Below, piece after piece: positions 34,929 to 46,870 of a stretch of 64,000 bases of DNA. The stretch spans positions 1,116,001-1,180,000 of the forward strand of contig JAWZYV010017538.1 of NCBI GenBank assembly GCA_038373885.1. Reading direction: 5' to 3'. The first letter of the stretch is position 1. The number at the start of each line of letters is the position of its first letter. The notes beneath the pieces were generated by a model. That model saw only the letters and a program-made list of their open reading frames with translations. It made no database searches and was not told where the DNA came from. The translations under genes and the position numbers were made by a program. Source of the DNA: Cheiracanthium punctorium. Lineage: Eukaryota; Arthropoda; Arachnida; Araneae; Cheiracanthiidae.

Positions 34929-35726
34929 AAAACACACACACACACACACACACACAAAATCTTAAAATATCCGAGCATCGCCGCGTAAACTAGCTCTTCC
35001 TCGCAGCATCCGAGAACAATAAACCACCTGACCGTACGGGGAACCGGGTCTATAAATATTCGAATCAAGCAAAGTAATTAAGAGGCATGCGGCAATAATT
35101 TCCGAGAAATGGAGGACACAGGCGGATCCCCGGCGCGTCTTCCCATTTAACTAACAGCGATAAAGGATGATGGTGATGATGATTCATCGACACTTCAACA
35201 GAGTTTTAAACGTGGCCGTGCAAAATAAAAAACCTCCATTAAAAAGAAGATACTACAATTGCCAGGGAAAGTGCGTGCGTCCGTGAATGGGAGGGGTGGT
35301 CCCATTCCGGAGAAAACAATTGAGAGGACGCCTTTAACAACAGCTCCGGGATTCGAGGGCAACCTCTTGAGCTTTTGATTTGAATAATAGGAGAGAAATG
35401 AAATCGTAATTATTTTATCTGGAAGAGTCCTCGTGAAAGAAGGGAAAGAAAAAAAAATAATAATGTTCAAAATTCTCCAAACAATATATTGATAATTTCC
35501 AATGAAGTTGAACAGCGTTTATAATTTCGCTTTTACAGTTTGTTTGTCCGAGCTCTAACAATCGTTAGTATGAATTGATTACTCGAAGTTTATGTATATC
35601 ATTGCTATGTGCTACATGTTACGTACTGTATTAAAAGTGATGTGTACCAAGGATAGTTTTTAACATGGAAACCCAAGTCTTTTAATGCATGTAAGGTGGC
35701 TGAAATAGATAAAATAATAAGGATTG
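34929..35726. other. Mixed-composition stretch, possible regulatory DNA
   Basis: Opens with an (AC)n run. 34975-35200 is GC-richer and apparently repeat-free, with a TATAAATA-type motif at about 35053 and GTAATTA/CAATAATT homeodomain-like cores. No reading frame stands out. A conserved noncoding element is possible but unsupported. Confidence 0.3.
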
Positions 35727-36909
35727 TTGTAACATCTAGCAGTGCACCTCCCCTTTTGATTCCAATCAACTAGATAGTTTAGGTACAGAGGAGCTCAAAG
35801 AATTCTAATACATTGCGCTCGATGAGCAGAAATTCATTAAAGCGTATTTTAGAGGTATTAGACTATTTCATACGACTCAGAAGTGATATATGTCGTTAAG
35901 GATTACAAAATGAATCTCTTCATCGAAAATAGTGTCTGTATACTTAATAGTTCTGCTACAGGAACACTCAAAAGACTGTCAACAAGTTACGGTCAATGGC
36001 AGTTTTAGAGACATTCATCCATTTCAAGCAAAATACCGTCCTACCATGGTTCGGTAATGGTCCGACCACGGTCACGTGCCGTCCTCAAAAATTACGCCAA
36101 AAGGCGCCAACTTTGACAACTTTTGGTGTACGTGTGTATGTATTTAACTCTCATGCCTCAAAAACTATATTGGTCGTAGAATGTTGAAATTTCATATATA
36201 AGATTGTTGTAACATCTACTAGTGCATCTCTACTTTTGGTTCCAATCTACTGGAGAGTTTATTTACAGGACCACTTAAAAGAATTTCAATACATTAATGC
36301 CTATGGGCATCTTAAATATATTACGTCTGTAGTCAGTCATTGTTTGGTCCATGCCCAAAATCTCGCCATTTGTCATCGACCTTAGCGAGTTTCGCCGAAT
36401 TTGCCGATAACTCTAAAACTTTTAACCGTAGAATGTTGAAATTTCGTATGAACTATTGTAACATCTAACTGTGCATCTCTTTTTTTATTGCAATCGACTG
36501 GGTAATTTATTTACAGGGTCACTCAAAAGACTTTAAATACATTAAGGTCTATGGATACATTCAATTCATAGAAAGTCTGTGATCAATGAGGACTACTTTT
36601 GGCTATCCCCAAAATCTCGCAAGTTTGTAGACTTTTGGCGAAATATCGTCAAATTAAGAGTCAGAAGGAAATCTTTCAAATTGAACCCAGCTTGGCGATA
36701 TCGGAAATCTGTCTAGAAATCTCTAAACCTAAGTTTTACTGCAGTATTTTATCTCTTTCAAACAAAATAAGTTTAGATGAAGTGGGCCGAAAATATATTT
36801 GATTTAATAGATTTGCCAGGAAGTCGTGTGTTGTCCACGTCAGATTTTTTCATCAAAACCTGGCTAGCGAAAGTTTTTTTGATCACATTACTTCCTACCA
36901 AGGAAGTAA
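35727..36909. mobile_element. Second, truncated copy of the hairpin-ended element
   Basis: Matches the end of block X (TGCACCTCCCCTTTTG, ACGACTCAGAAGTGATATATG) then runs straight into block Y' (AGTTCTGCTACAGGAACACTC, TGTTTGGTCCATGCCCAAAA, CTTGGCGATATCGGAAA) and ends in the hairpin TACTTCCT..AGGAAGTA (36889-36908) preceded by GATCACAT. It lacks the left end and has lost most of the CGCCAAATTTGGCG units. It supplies the right terminus missing at the first locus: inverse of ATTACTTCC/GTGATC matches the left end of X. Confidence 0.75.
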
Positions 36910-37708
36910 AAAGGAGGCCTGGCGTACTTATTAAGGAGTTCTTTCTTTTAAAAAAAGAACCACTTGCGCAATTAAACAACTTTTAAATATTTTTTTTTAA
37001 TCATACTTGGCTGAACTATTCATCTTAGACAGAAGTTCTTGGTTTTTAAGAAATAACTATGAAAATCTTCACAAGTCATATTTTCAAAATTAGAATGTGT
37101 AAGAATCAACGATTTTACTGACTATGCAACAAATATGTTCATTTCCTAGCTCCACTGCGTAGGAGTAAGAGAAAAAACTCTTTTCACATTTGTGTTCTGT
37201 GCGTTCATACAAAAGTAAAACTCGCAGATTTTGAGCAATTCCGAGAAGCATTTAATGTTTTTAGTCGCTTCGAAGTAAATGGTCCGCTGTTCATGCAACT
37301 TCAAGTAATAAAATCATCATCCGGATCACCGTCAGATTTCTTTTTAAAATAATTTAAAGGTCATACAGTAGGCAAGGACGGACAATTTATAGAAAAGGAA
37401 GACATGTGCCTTAGCCAACTCCTGTCTTAGATCATCAGAGATTCGAATTTAAGTCCTTTAAACCGCAGTCCGATATCCTGCCAACCGTTCACCAACGCTG
37501 AACTTGAGATTTTGAAATATTAAACCAAAATCCATTATACCAAAGTAAATATCCTAACTTTTGAAAGGGGCCATAGTAGTTACGGATTTGGCATGTGAAT
37601 ACACAGCATGAAAAGTACTTCTATTATATGAGACAAAATTAAAGAAACTTCCAAATGTTCTTACATACATTTGGAGTGATTTATTTACATTTAACCTATT
37701 CACAAAGT

Positions 37709-38193
37709 ATACAGGTTGTCCGAAATTAAACGACTCTATTTTAAAATTGTCTAAAGACGAAACTTATTGGGAAAGTTATGAAATGTTGTGTTGGGCATAA
37801 TGAAGGTATGGGAATTTGATAGAATTTAAAAAAAAAATTTGTTCAAATGTTCGCCCTGATTTTAAAGACAGCAATTTCACAACAAGTTCGTAACATTTCC
37901 CCCGAACACACTGCTGTCAGCTGTGAAACATGCTCTCTTACGGTCATAAATGATGGCCGTCATGTTGAACATGTTTTGTTGTAATTATTTTTAAGCTATC
38001 ATAAATGTATGCTACATGTGTAATTCGTTAAAAAAACGCCTTTGATGGCGAACATTTGAACAATTTTCTTTTAGTCGCCTAAACAAATTCCTATACCTTC
38101 GTAAGCCCTACACAAAATTCCATAGCTTTCTCAATAATAGTTTCGTCTGTATACAACTTCAAAATAGGGCCGTTGAATTTCAGACAACCTGTA
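37709..38193. mobile_element. mariner-type element with about 150-bp inverted ends
   Basis: Starts TACAGGTTGTCCGAAATTAA and ends with the inverse of TACAGGTTGTCTGAAATTCA. Arms (37710-37855 and about 38040-38193) share CTATTTT.AA.TTGT, AGACGAAACT and AAATTTGTTCAAATGTTCGCC. A transposase C-terminal end lies between them. Confidence 0.75.
37871..37984 (+). pseudogene. Transposase C-terminal end, mariner type
   Basis: An open stretch ending in TAA translates to a peptide closing with SLTVINDGRHVEHVLL. This matches the usual close of mariner/IS630-type transposases (C-x-x-x-xGgHvEHLL). Only about 37 residues remain; the catalytic domain is gone. Confidence 0.6.
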
Positions 38194-38239
38194 CATATTA
38201 TATTTTTAGCTAATTAATTAACTCGTTTATTTATTTGCT

Positions 38240-38656
38240 TTAACCCTTTGAGGCGCAACCCTTTCCCAATGCTGAAAAAAGAGCACAGCCAGCTGCGTCA
38301 AAAATTCAAAAAAGGATCTCTAGATCTGTGGCGCGCGATGAACGTTTCGATCATCTTGCTGGTAGTTAAGTCGAGCGATAGCAAAGGCTGCTCTTTTTTT
38401 CAGCATTGGGCAATCTATCCAGCTGTTTTCGCATTCTTCCATTTTTCAGCAGATGTCACAGTTCACAGTGCTGTTAAAAATAATCGTGACCATTTTTTTA
38501 CAGGAAGTGACGTGCTAAAAAGTAAAGGATTCTCGTGGAGCTATGTCACCCGCAACTATTTTTATAGAAATCCAATCTATTCTTCGTGACTGGCAACAGT
38601 CAAAACGTCAGAGTTTGGTGTTCCCAGAGCGGGAACACTGCGCGTTAAAGGGTTAA
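38240..38656. mobile_element. piggyBac-like MITE, near-complete
   Basis: TTAA at 38240-38243 and 38653-38656, with CCCTTTGAGGCGCAACCC on the left and the inverse of CCCTTTAACGCGCAGTGTTC on the right, i.e. the reverse orientation of the 22905 copy. One internal arm is truncated, so the hairpin is lost. Confidence 0.85.
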
Positions 38657-39385
38657 ACAACAATCATGCTTTGATACAGTTTGATAAACCTAACGGACGA
38701 TGAAAACTATCTCTCTCAAACCTTTCTGCCCACACGAATACTTCTTGATTATAAACGAACTGGTTTTTTGCTCAGGTCATTTTAAAATCAGAATATACCA
38801 TCCATAGTGGGCAGAAGACAACTAAACTTTCCCTTTCGCAAAATCTGTCAACATTTGAAAAGCCCGTTACAGTAAAGTAGGTTTATATGCCCAGCAAAGA
38901 AATGCCACCTCCGTATTTAAAAAAGAAAAAAAAACTAAAAACGCTGGGTCGCTTCTCGCCTATTAGGATAATAGGTATAATTGTACTATTAAGTGTAATC
39001 ATCGCCCCTGCTGGAAGAATCTTTGAAGCCGAGGCAAATATTTTTTTTTTTTCTTTTTGCCATTCATGGGAACTTATTGAGGTCATTCCACATTGCCAGC
39101 CCGAAAAGCCTTTTTTTCCCACGCGTGGGCCCAGACATAATATACACAATGCATAAAATTATCATCAGGACTGTTAACAATCCGTGGACGAGGTGAATCT
39201 GTCTTGCCTGACTCTGCACTTATGCAAATACATGCAAGTGCGCCTCTTCACAAAGAACCCGAAATGAGCTTGCTGTACGAAATGATTGAACTCACGTCTT
39301 TGGAAAGTGAAAATTGTTCAGCATGGGTAAACATTCTTTCCGGATTTTCATGCACTAGGAAAAAAAAGAAAAGTTCTCTCAATAG

Positions 39386-39546
39386 TTAACCCTTTGAGGA
39401 GCAACCCTTTCCCAATGCTGAAAAAAGGGCAGCCGTTGCCATCGCTCGACTTAACTACCAGCAAGATGGCGGACGATCGAAACGTTCATCGCGTGCCACA
39501 GATCTAGAGACCCTTTTTTGACGACAGCTGGCTGTGCCGGCACAGC
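39386..39546. mobile_element. piggyBac-like MITE, one-arm fragment
   Basis: TTAA (39386-39389) then CCCTTTGAGGAGCAACCC and one complete internal arm up to GACAGCTGGCTGTGCCGGCACAGCT, where the inverted second arm would begin and is cut off. The break lies at the hairpin tip. Confidence 0.8.
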
Positions 39547-39892
39547 TCATTGGGGATAGGGAGCCAAAACGTTCTTTTCAGATATCCTGTGTGATCTCAA
39601 AAAAGAAAAGAGATATCCATAAAATTCTTGCCTTAAAATACAATGCTCACGAATACCTAAAAATAGATTTCAGAACATTTCGAATAGAATACTCCAAGGA
39701 GGGTAGACGTGAAAAAAGGGGGAGGGTGGCCATTTTTCTCTGAGAGGGAAAAAAATATATTACCTATAGAATTCTCGCTTTGAAATTATGAGTCCTGTGC
39801 TTAGGCACAGCTTGTTTGTTAATTAAATAATTGATGAAAATTGATTTGTTTGAATTTTATGTAAAGCAAAGACATTTTTTTTCCGGTTCACC

Positions 39893-40245
39893 TAATACAT
39901 CCATTTTATGGAAGTAAAATAGGATCTTTTACATTAATTTCTTTTTTCTCGGGGGGGGGGGCGGTTGCCCCCCTCCGACCCCCTTTAATCCGCCCTTGTC
40001 ACCTTCTGTGCCTAATCGTTCCTTCACGGTGTAGTAGGTCATTGAATGCCCCTCTGTAGTCGTTTTCACATGGATGACCAGGAAGAATTAAAGGGGGAAC
40101 GGAGGGATGACGCACCCCCCCCCCTCTGAGAAAAACAAATGAATGTAAAAGATCCTATTTTACTTCAATAAAATGGATGTATATTTCAACTTTCAAACTA
40201 GCTGTCCCCATCCACAAAATTGCATCAATCCGTCACTGATAAATG
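39893..40245. mobile_element. Foldback fragment of the 16832 mariner-type family
   Basis: GGAAGTAAAATAGGATCTTTTAC at the left and its inverse at 40143-40168 make a foldback; the same block occurs at 17092-17116 in the mariner-type element. The outer right part (ATTGCATCAATCCGTCACTG, 40220-40240, inverse) matches that element's GTGACG.ATTAATGCAA. Between the arms are long G and C runs. Confidence 0.6.
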
Positions 40246-41724
40246 TTAATAGTATTCTAAAGTAACGCGATTAGTATTCAAAAGTAACGATTCTAGCGAA
40301 TGTTGTTAAGACTGTTTTAAATGGATAGCTTTCCGCTCACTTTATAATGATCTCGAAAAAACGGGGAAAAAAGCATTATCGAATTTTCAGACGTTGGTTT
40401 TATGATTAAAGGATTAGATTTCCCAAAAATGTGTCATACAAGAGCAATTCTTAACTTCTTCAGTTTCGTTTGTGCTATACTGTTTTGAAAAAAACTCATT
40501 CAATGTATATGAAATAGTCATCAGACATATAGCTAGTGTTTATTAATTTTTATCCCAATTTTCTTTTATCACACATTAATCAGTATTGGTCGTTTATTTA
40601 TTAACTAAAAGAAGAAAAAAGAAGCAGTTTCAAGTTAATATTCTCGGCAATTCTCAGTCAAGTATATAAAGGGTTAAACTCGATGACCCCCCCCCCCTCC
40701 ACTTATTGAGTACTCAACTCCCCTTCACATTTTAACACTTTTCCAAGCCGTCCAGAGGGTTAAAAATAAATTGTAAAATACCTCTAACACTATGGAGTGA
40801 ATCAAAAATCTGGAATCTCAAACTGATTTTAACCTGATTAATTGGTTAATTTTTTTCTGTAGGGATAAGTAGGAAAGAGAAAGAAAAGATGGTCTCCTTT
40901 CTGCATTTGCATACGTGTACGTGTGACTCGTAACGTGACAAGATAATAAGAATGAAGCTGGAAGTGATATTCATTCTCGTTTTTTTTAAAGAAATATTTA
41001 TTTTCTATAGTGCTGTCAATCATTCTTCTGTTTTCGCAGCTATTCCCAAAAGCCTCCTGAAACTAAATCCTTTTGACAACGATGATTTAATTTATTCAAA
41101 TGAATTTCAGGGCACCGAACTTGAAAGACAGTACAATTCGAAGAAAAGAAGGGGGGGGGGGGAAGCTGGTGGTTGAAGTGAATTCCAGGACTCTATGGTC
41201 GACTTCTGAAGTGAGGACTGCAGATTTGTGAGTTCTTATTTACGCCCTAGTTAATTATCTGTTTAAAAACGTGCTTCCACACAAAATGCTAATCTCAGAA
41301 CTGTGCGCTTTATAAAACGCATTCAAAGTGCGTAACTATTCTTTTCCGAGTTTCAAGGTTCTTTTGTATTCGTTTCCTAAGAGGTTTATAAAATAATAAA
41401 TAGCTGCTCAAAGAAGAATATACCTACCCTTTTGTTGCGCTTATAATCTGCGTTTATCTTTCGCCTCTATAAATTTCCGTAATTGCCAGTTTTCCATGAA
41501 TGTTAGTTACTTCCCCCCCCCCATTAACTGCGTAGAATTTTTCGATTCTGGCGAAAAGAAACCCTTTGTGTATTTCATTACAAAAGCCTCGGTTTCAAGG
41601 TAATTAAAACGCAATATAATAATGCATTAAATTATGCTCAGAAGCGTCCTTCCGTAGTAGATGGCCATCGCGTATTCCTTCGATTTTTCTTAAAAGTCAA
41701 GGAGACCTCCTCGTACGGCTACGT
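40246..41724. other. No gene recognised
   Basis: AT-rich with C and G runs (40690, 41148, 41513). A short frame at 40952-41176 starts with a hydrophobic, signal-like stretch but ends in a Gly run after 74 codons and has no recognisable family. Confidence 0.4.
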
Positions 41725-42183
41725 CAGGAGTGACTAAATCGTGGCGCATGAGCTGAATTTGGCGCATTGAATGATTCCATGTGGAGCATTGCATCACTGT
41801 GCCTACTTGTTGTTTTGAGACACATTGAAGGCTTTTGAAATAATCTCGTGTTCGGAACTAATAATTCATGATCCTACGGAAAATAGAAGCATTTGTGCAC
41901 TAAAAAACACTATATTGTCAACAGAATCGAACCACCTCTGATCCCCTACGAAATACCCGAAAACTTAAGTCAAGAATTCTCTTGATCAGAACAAGAATTT
42001 CAAAATCATGTTCACATATTACAATTTTCCTCCAAGATTAAAGCCTATCAGTATTCATATTTTATCCAATTCTACTCGTGAATGCAAGGAAGTAAAAAAG
42101 GTGCTTGAGTCAGTTGTATGGCGCATCTCAACTCTTCTGTGAAACAAATTGGCGCATTAAATGCAGATGGTTAGCCACCACTG
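41725..42183. mobile_element. hAT-like MITE (459 bp)
   Basis: Starts CAGGAGTGACTAAATC, ends TTAGCCACCACTG. Flanks GGCTACGT / AGCTACTT match at 6 of 8. GGCGCAT motifs recur near both ends. An internal ATGCAAGGAAGTAAAAAAGG resembles the end of the hairpin-ended family. Confidence 0.68.
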
Positions 42184-42609
42184 AGCTACTTGATTCTGGT
42201 TTCGAGGACTATAGAGATTAAACCGTCAGAGTCTTGGGGGCGAAAAGGCAAAATTGCTAAATCGTTTCCACTGCGCATGCAGTTGCGAGTTGCGTACTTA
42301 GGCCATTCTTTTTTTTTTTTTTAAAGTCAGATAATTTTTGAAATGTTTTTTAAAAAATTAATAGCATTAAGCATCCGAAAAATTAATATTGTCTCTTCGT
42401 AAATTGTACCATACTGTTGTTGACAATAAACCTATATAGGTCTCATGCAACTTCAAAAAACATTCTGTAGCACAAAAATCATCTTTAAAAATGGGCTGGT
42501 ACGGTAGTCGTGTAAAATAATATTCCAATAAAAACGTGTGTTTGAGCTTTCAGTATTTCATAAATTTTACAGGGTGATCATTTGTAAAAATCTGGCCACC
42601 CTGGCTGAA

Positions 42610-42642
<33 letters not shown>

Positions 42643-44519
42643 AAAGAAAAAAGAAAAAGAAAAAACTGAGGTCTTATTTTCAAAAATAAACCTCTACTCT
42701 ACCCCAATATTCAGCAGATTGCCGTTGCCGTCATATTCGCCTGGCACTATTTGATTAAGATTCATCGTCTGTTAATATGAAAAAAGTATGACACGCTCCT
42801 GAAAAAATTCTGTGAATGGAATGCAGTTTGGGCAATTTTACAAATATAAAAAATAAATTTGCATAGAAGCAACTTGTTTAATATAAAACAAATCTTAAAT
42901 CCTGTTTTCAAAGTTTAAAGTTAAATAAATTTTCGTTATAAAATATAAATTTTGGCTATCATAAAGAAAATAAAAATAATTACAGCATGTTTTTAAACAA
43001 GTCACTATTTCTATCATGTCATTTGTTATGAAACCTGATCTTGTTTTAATAACAGTTTTCACTTAAGCTTTTCTGAGAACTAGAATGTAAATATTGATCT
43101 CTGCGAATAAGGTTTAATTTGTTCATTGTAAATATAAATTATTTTTCATGGTCTAAAATTCTTTATTAGTTAATGAAATGACGAAATAATTCCTCTTATC
43201 CTTTACAATCCATTGAGTACAATCTCGTAGCCTTTACATTTTTTGAATTTATTAATTACAGCTTTTTATTTAAATTCAATTTTTATATTTATTTTTAAAA
43301 AATCTAATTATTAGTAAACAAATTGACAATTATCTTGTATTTAACTAGCCCATTTTAGAAAAGGAAATCATGCATATTTTTTGACTGGTAAAACTGGTTT
43401 TATCACGGCAAAAACCCAACCTAGTAGAATACATTTAAATTTTGAAGGTGACTAAAAATTATGCCTTGAATATGGCATTAATAATTTGGTGAAACTTTGT
43501 GCAATAACTCAAAGATATGGAAGTAAAATCAATGTATGAAAATGCTCGATGGATAGAATAAAAGAAAGGAAACAATTGTTTCTGAACTGAAAATAATTTT
43601 TCATGATCTTAATGATTTCATGATCTTTGAGCGACAAGGTATTTATCAATGCCATTATCTCGCTCGAAGACCACATCTCTCAAAAGGGGTTAAATTTGTT
43701 TACTCTTTTTGGTAGAAAAACAATAGGATATGGTGAGGTAAAATGACTACTGAGGCATTTCTAATCAAAAAAATATAAATAGTTTTTGGATGATCTTTCA
43801 TTTTTAGCCTATATTTTCTGCGTCTCCACAAAAATTTCAGGAAACAAATACTTTTCTGAAAATTTGAGAAGCTCCCGTTACAACTTTCAATGTAGAAAAG
43901 GTCTAAACAGCTTACCGAAAAGAAAAAAAAAATAGTAATTTTTTTTTTCTCTATTTATGTTTCAGTGTGGTGGTGTAAAAAGGGGAAAACCACTAAGCTC
44001 AGTGAATATTGTGTTTCAAAACACTATTCCCAGTAAACTTTTTAATAAGTATAAATGTTGCTTACCAATGTCTGAAAATATAGAGTAAAATATCATTGCG
44101 TAACCTATTTATGTTTTTGATTGAAAAGAAATGCCTACTCATTTTACCGCATCTTACCCTGCAACAATGAAATATCGAAATACAATATTTATCAAGAACC
44201 AAACTTTTACAGGCCTGGCCATGATATTTTTAAATTTGGACAAACTGTAAGCAATGATAGGAAATAAATAAAATTTCATAAAGTGCACTAATTTTTTTTA
44301 ATCGATTACCCGTTTTATCCCACCTGCACATCTATTTTACCACAACATCTATTAATAAAGTTTAATAGTTTTGCATTTAAAACCGATGTAGTTATATATA
44401 ATCTTTTTTAGTGAGAACGCGATTCATTAAAAGTAACACAAAAAAGTTACGTGTTAAGCATTATTAATAACAGAAGACAGACAATGAAAAATAAAATGCC
44501 TGGTTCATGGTTCAAGATT
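42184..44519. other. AT-rich stretch, nothing recognised
   Basis: Apart from the A-rich simple repeat, no gene, transposon end or long repeat is seen. Confidence 0.4.
42611..42666. repeat. A-rich simple repeat
   Basis: About 28 A's run into AAAAG-type units. Preceded by TTTACAGGGTGATCATTTG and CCACCCTG, which may be a decayed mariner-like end. Confidence 0.9.
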
Positions 44520-45005
44520 AATAGAGCCCGACTAAGACATTCGGAGGCCCAAGGCCCAGCACTTTTGCGGGCCCCTGTGCGGTCATTTCTTATTGGTCAT
44601 ACCATTTAGAATCATAAGATACAGTATTTCTTTACAATTTCATACGTAAGGGGGGGGGGAGGTGCTTTGGCTTCAAATTCTCCAGTACAAAAAGTTTCAA
44701 TTTAAAAGTTCACAAACTTTTTGCTTTTAATGTAGAAGTTATGCTTATGAATCAGCTATCACGTCAGTGAATACTCCATGGTGGAATTCTTGGGATCTCA
44801 ACATGACGTTTGTTTTATCCCTGAATATAGTGTGAGCAAACCCTTTTGCTCAGCGATATGTGCTGTCGAAGTATATCTCTTTATCTATTTTCATTACTGT
44901 TAAAAATTTAGCATAACTCATTTCTTTTAGGAATAGAACTTAAAATATTTTAATAATTTTGGGGCCCCCTAAAATTTGGGGGCGCTAGGCCATGTTGGCC
45001 TGTGT
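44520..45005. repeat. Dispersed repeat, copy 2 of a pair
   Basis: Matches 31488-31915 in order, with its start AGAGCCCGACTAAGACATTCG and a TTTTGGGGCCCCCTAAAATT stretch near the end. A poly-G run (44650-44660) is inserted in this copy. Confidence 0.6.
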
Positions 45006-45955
45006 GGTAATCAGATCCTGAAGATTAAAAATGAGAAGTTAAAATACCCATTCCTGATAATATGCTTCACCACACTTATCGTTCCTCCATTAAATTTCTG
45101 CGAATCCGCAACTGCTTTTATTGCACTGCACTGTTGCAGCTTTCTTCTTAAACAGATTAGATAATTTAAAAATCGCTTTTGTTCTTCTTAGCCCCGTGTG
45201 CAATAAAAGAACTGGTCCCTTCCTGCAACTGGAGGGGCCCATTGTCCGAGTGTGTAACAGGCAAACAAACAAGAGCGATAATTTCGCTTTACAAAAGCGG
45301 ATGCTCAGTGCTTCGTTTTATCAGTCGTTTTAAAATCTGTTGTAATGAAATGTACCACTTTCGTCATTGGCAGTTCCTTTTTCCAGGAAAAAAGGGATAG
45401 GTGACGGAAGTGTCTCTTCTCTCTGTATTTTCCATTTATTTGTTTTTCCGGGGAAGACATTAAATGTTTGAAAATTGTTTGCTTCAGATAAACTCATTTT
45501 CAAATGTATCCGGAACAATACAATTCTGGTTAATGTTTTTAACGCTTCTCAAATATTTGTGCTTTGGTAGTTCTATCCGTCCGTTCAGGTGATAGATAGA
45601 TTTCATTAAGACCAATAAAATACCATTAAATTAAAATTAAGGGAAACATGATACAAAACGTTACATTAAGAAAATTAATAAAATTAGACCGTTAATACAA
45701 AGTTATTTTTTTTCGAGTATATCTTAATTTCGTTAACACAGTATAGATAGTACTCCGCCCCCTCCCTCCCCCCCACAAAAAAATGAATAAATAAATTGAA
45801 TTTTGGATCGATGAGAAAATTTTTATATTTTGTAGAATATTGAGTTGCTTTTACAATAACTATAAAATTCATTTATTTTATAGCAAGCAATGTTTAGAGT
45901 TCTATTTGTAGCAGAAGTATTAAGGGTGTTTGTTGTTCGAAAAAATGAAATCTCC

Positions 45956-45963
45956 TACACACA

Positions 45964-46009
<46 letters not shown>
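45956..46009. repeat. (CA)n followed by poly(A)
   Basis: Ten CA units followed by about 33 A's. It could be the tail of a retroposed sequence, but no body is recognised upstream. Confidence 0.9.
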
Positions 46010-46012
<3 letters not shown>

Positions 46013-46843
46013 CCAGGGACTGGAAAAAATTCAGGAAGCTCGGGATTCTTCATAGGCTGCATTACACACCGCAAAAAAATAAACAACTGTTTTCTTAATG
46101 AAATTTTCTGTAAAAATTCTTCAGCATGGAGTTGCATAACTGAAATTTTCAGCGTGACACATCCTGCTGAATTTTCGATTTTTAAGAATTTTTTCTGAAA
46201 GCTTCGTACCTGTTACAGGTTTATCATTTATGATTGTGTATAATTAGTTATACAGCTTGTAAAGAAGTAGTCTAAAATATCTGAAGGACTTGATGTAAGT
46301 ATTTTTTTTAAATTTAAGTATCGAAGTCATAATTTTTTTTTTTGGAAATACACCGTTAAGTGTTCTAAGCCGTATGTTTTTTTAACTCTTTGGAATTTTC
46401 AAAATAAGCTTTGTTTGTTGACAATGTGAATTGTGTTGTTCAACAATTAATATTTACAATGAATTACTTTGTATGATAAAATTTTTGATTCCATCTGAAC
46501 GACAAATACACGATTTTAAGAGAGGGAGAAAAAAAAGTTATTTTGCGTCCAAAATATGTAAAAGTTAGCACATAAAAATTCTGATATAGAGCCGTTTATC
46601 ATGATTTTTTTTCAAACTCTAATCTGCAATGTCAGAGTTCAGGTACCCTGAAAATTGCGATCTCAAAAATGTCGTAGTCTTGGCAGTCAGACTAATGCAT
46701 TCGAAGCCAGCCTTTAGCAAGACAATCTAATGCATTTGGAAGAAGCTGTGACCTTTAGATTCTACGATTTATACGACTAATATGACATGCTGCGGATTAG
46801 AATCCTTTTCTGTCTGGGCTGAATGAGAAAGCCAACAAAAATA

Positions 46844-46870
46844 TTGGGTTAGCCAAAAAGTTCGCGTTTT
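46844..46870. mobile_element. Solo mariner terminus
   Basis: ATTGGGTTAGCCAAAAAGTTCG is a close match to classical mariner inverted ends (GGTTGGCCAAAAAGTTCG type). It is followed at once by long C and G runs; no second end is seen nearby. Confidence 0.45.
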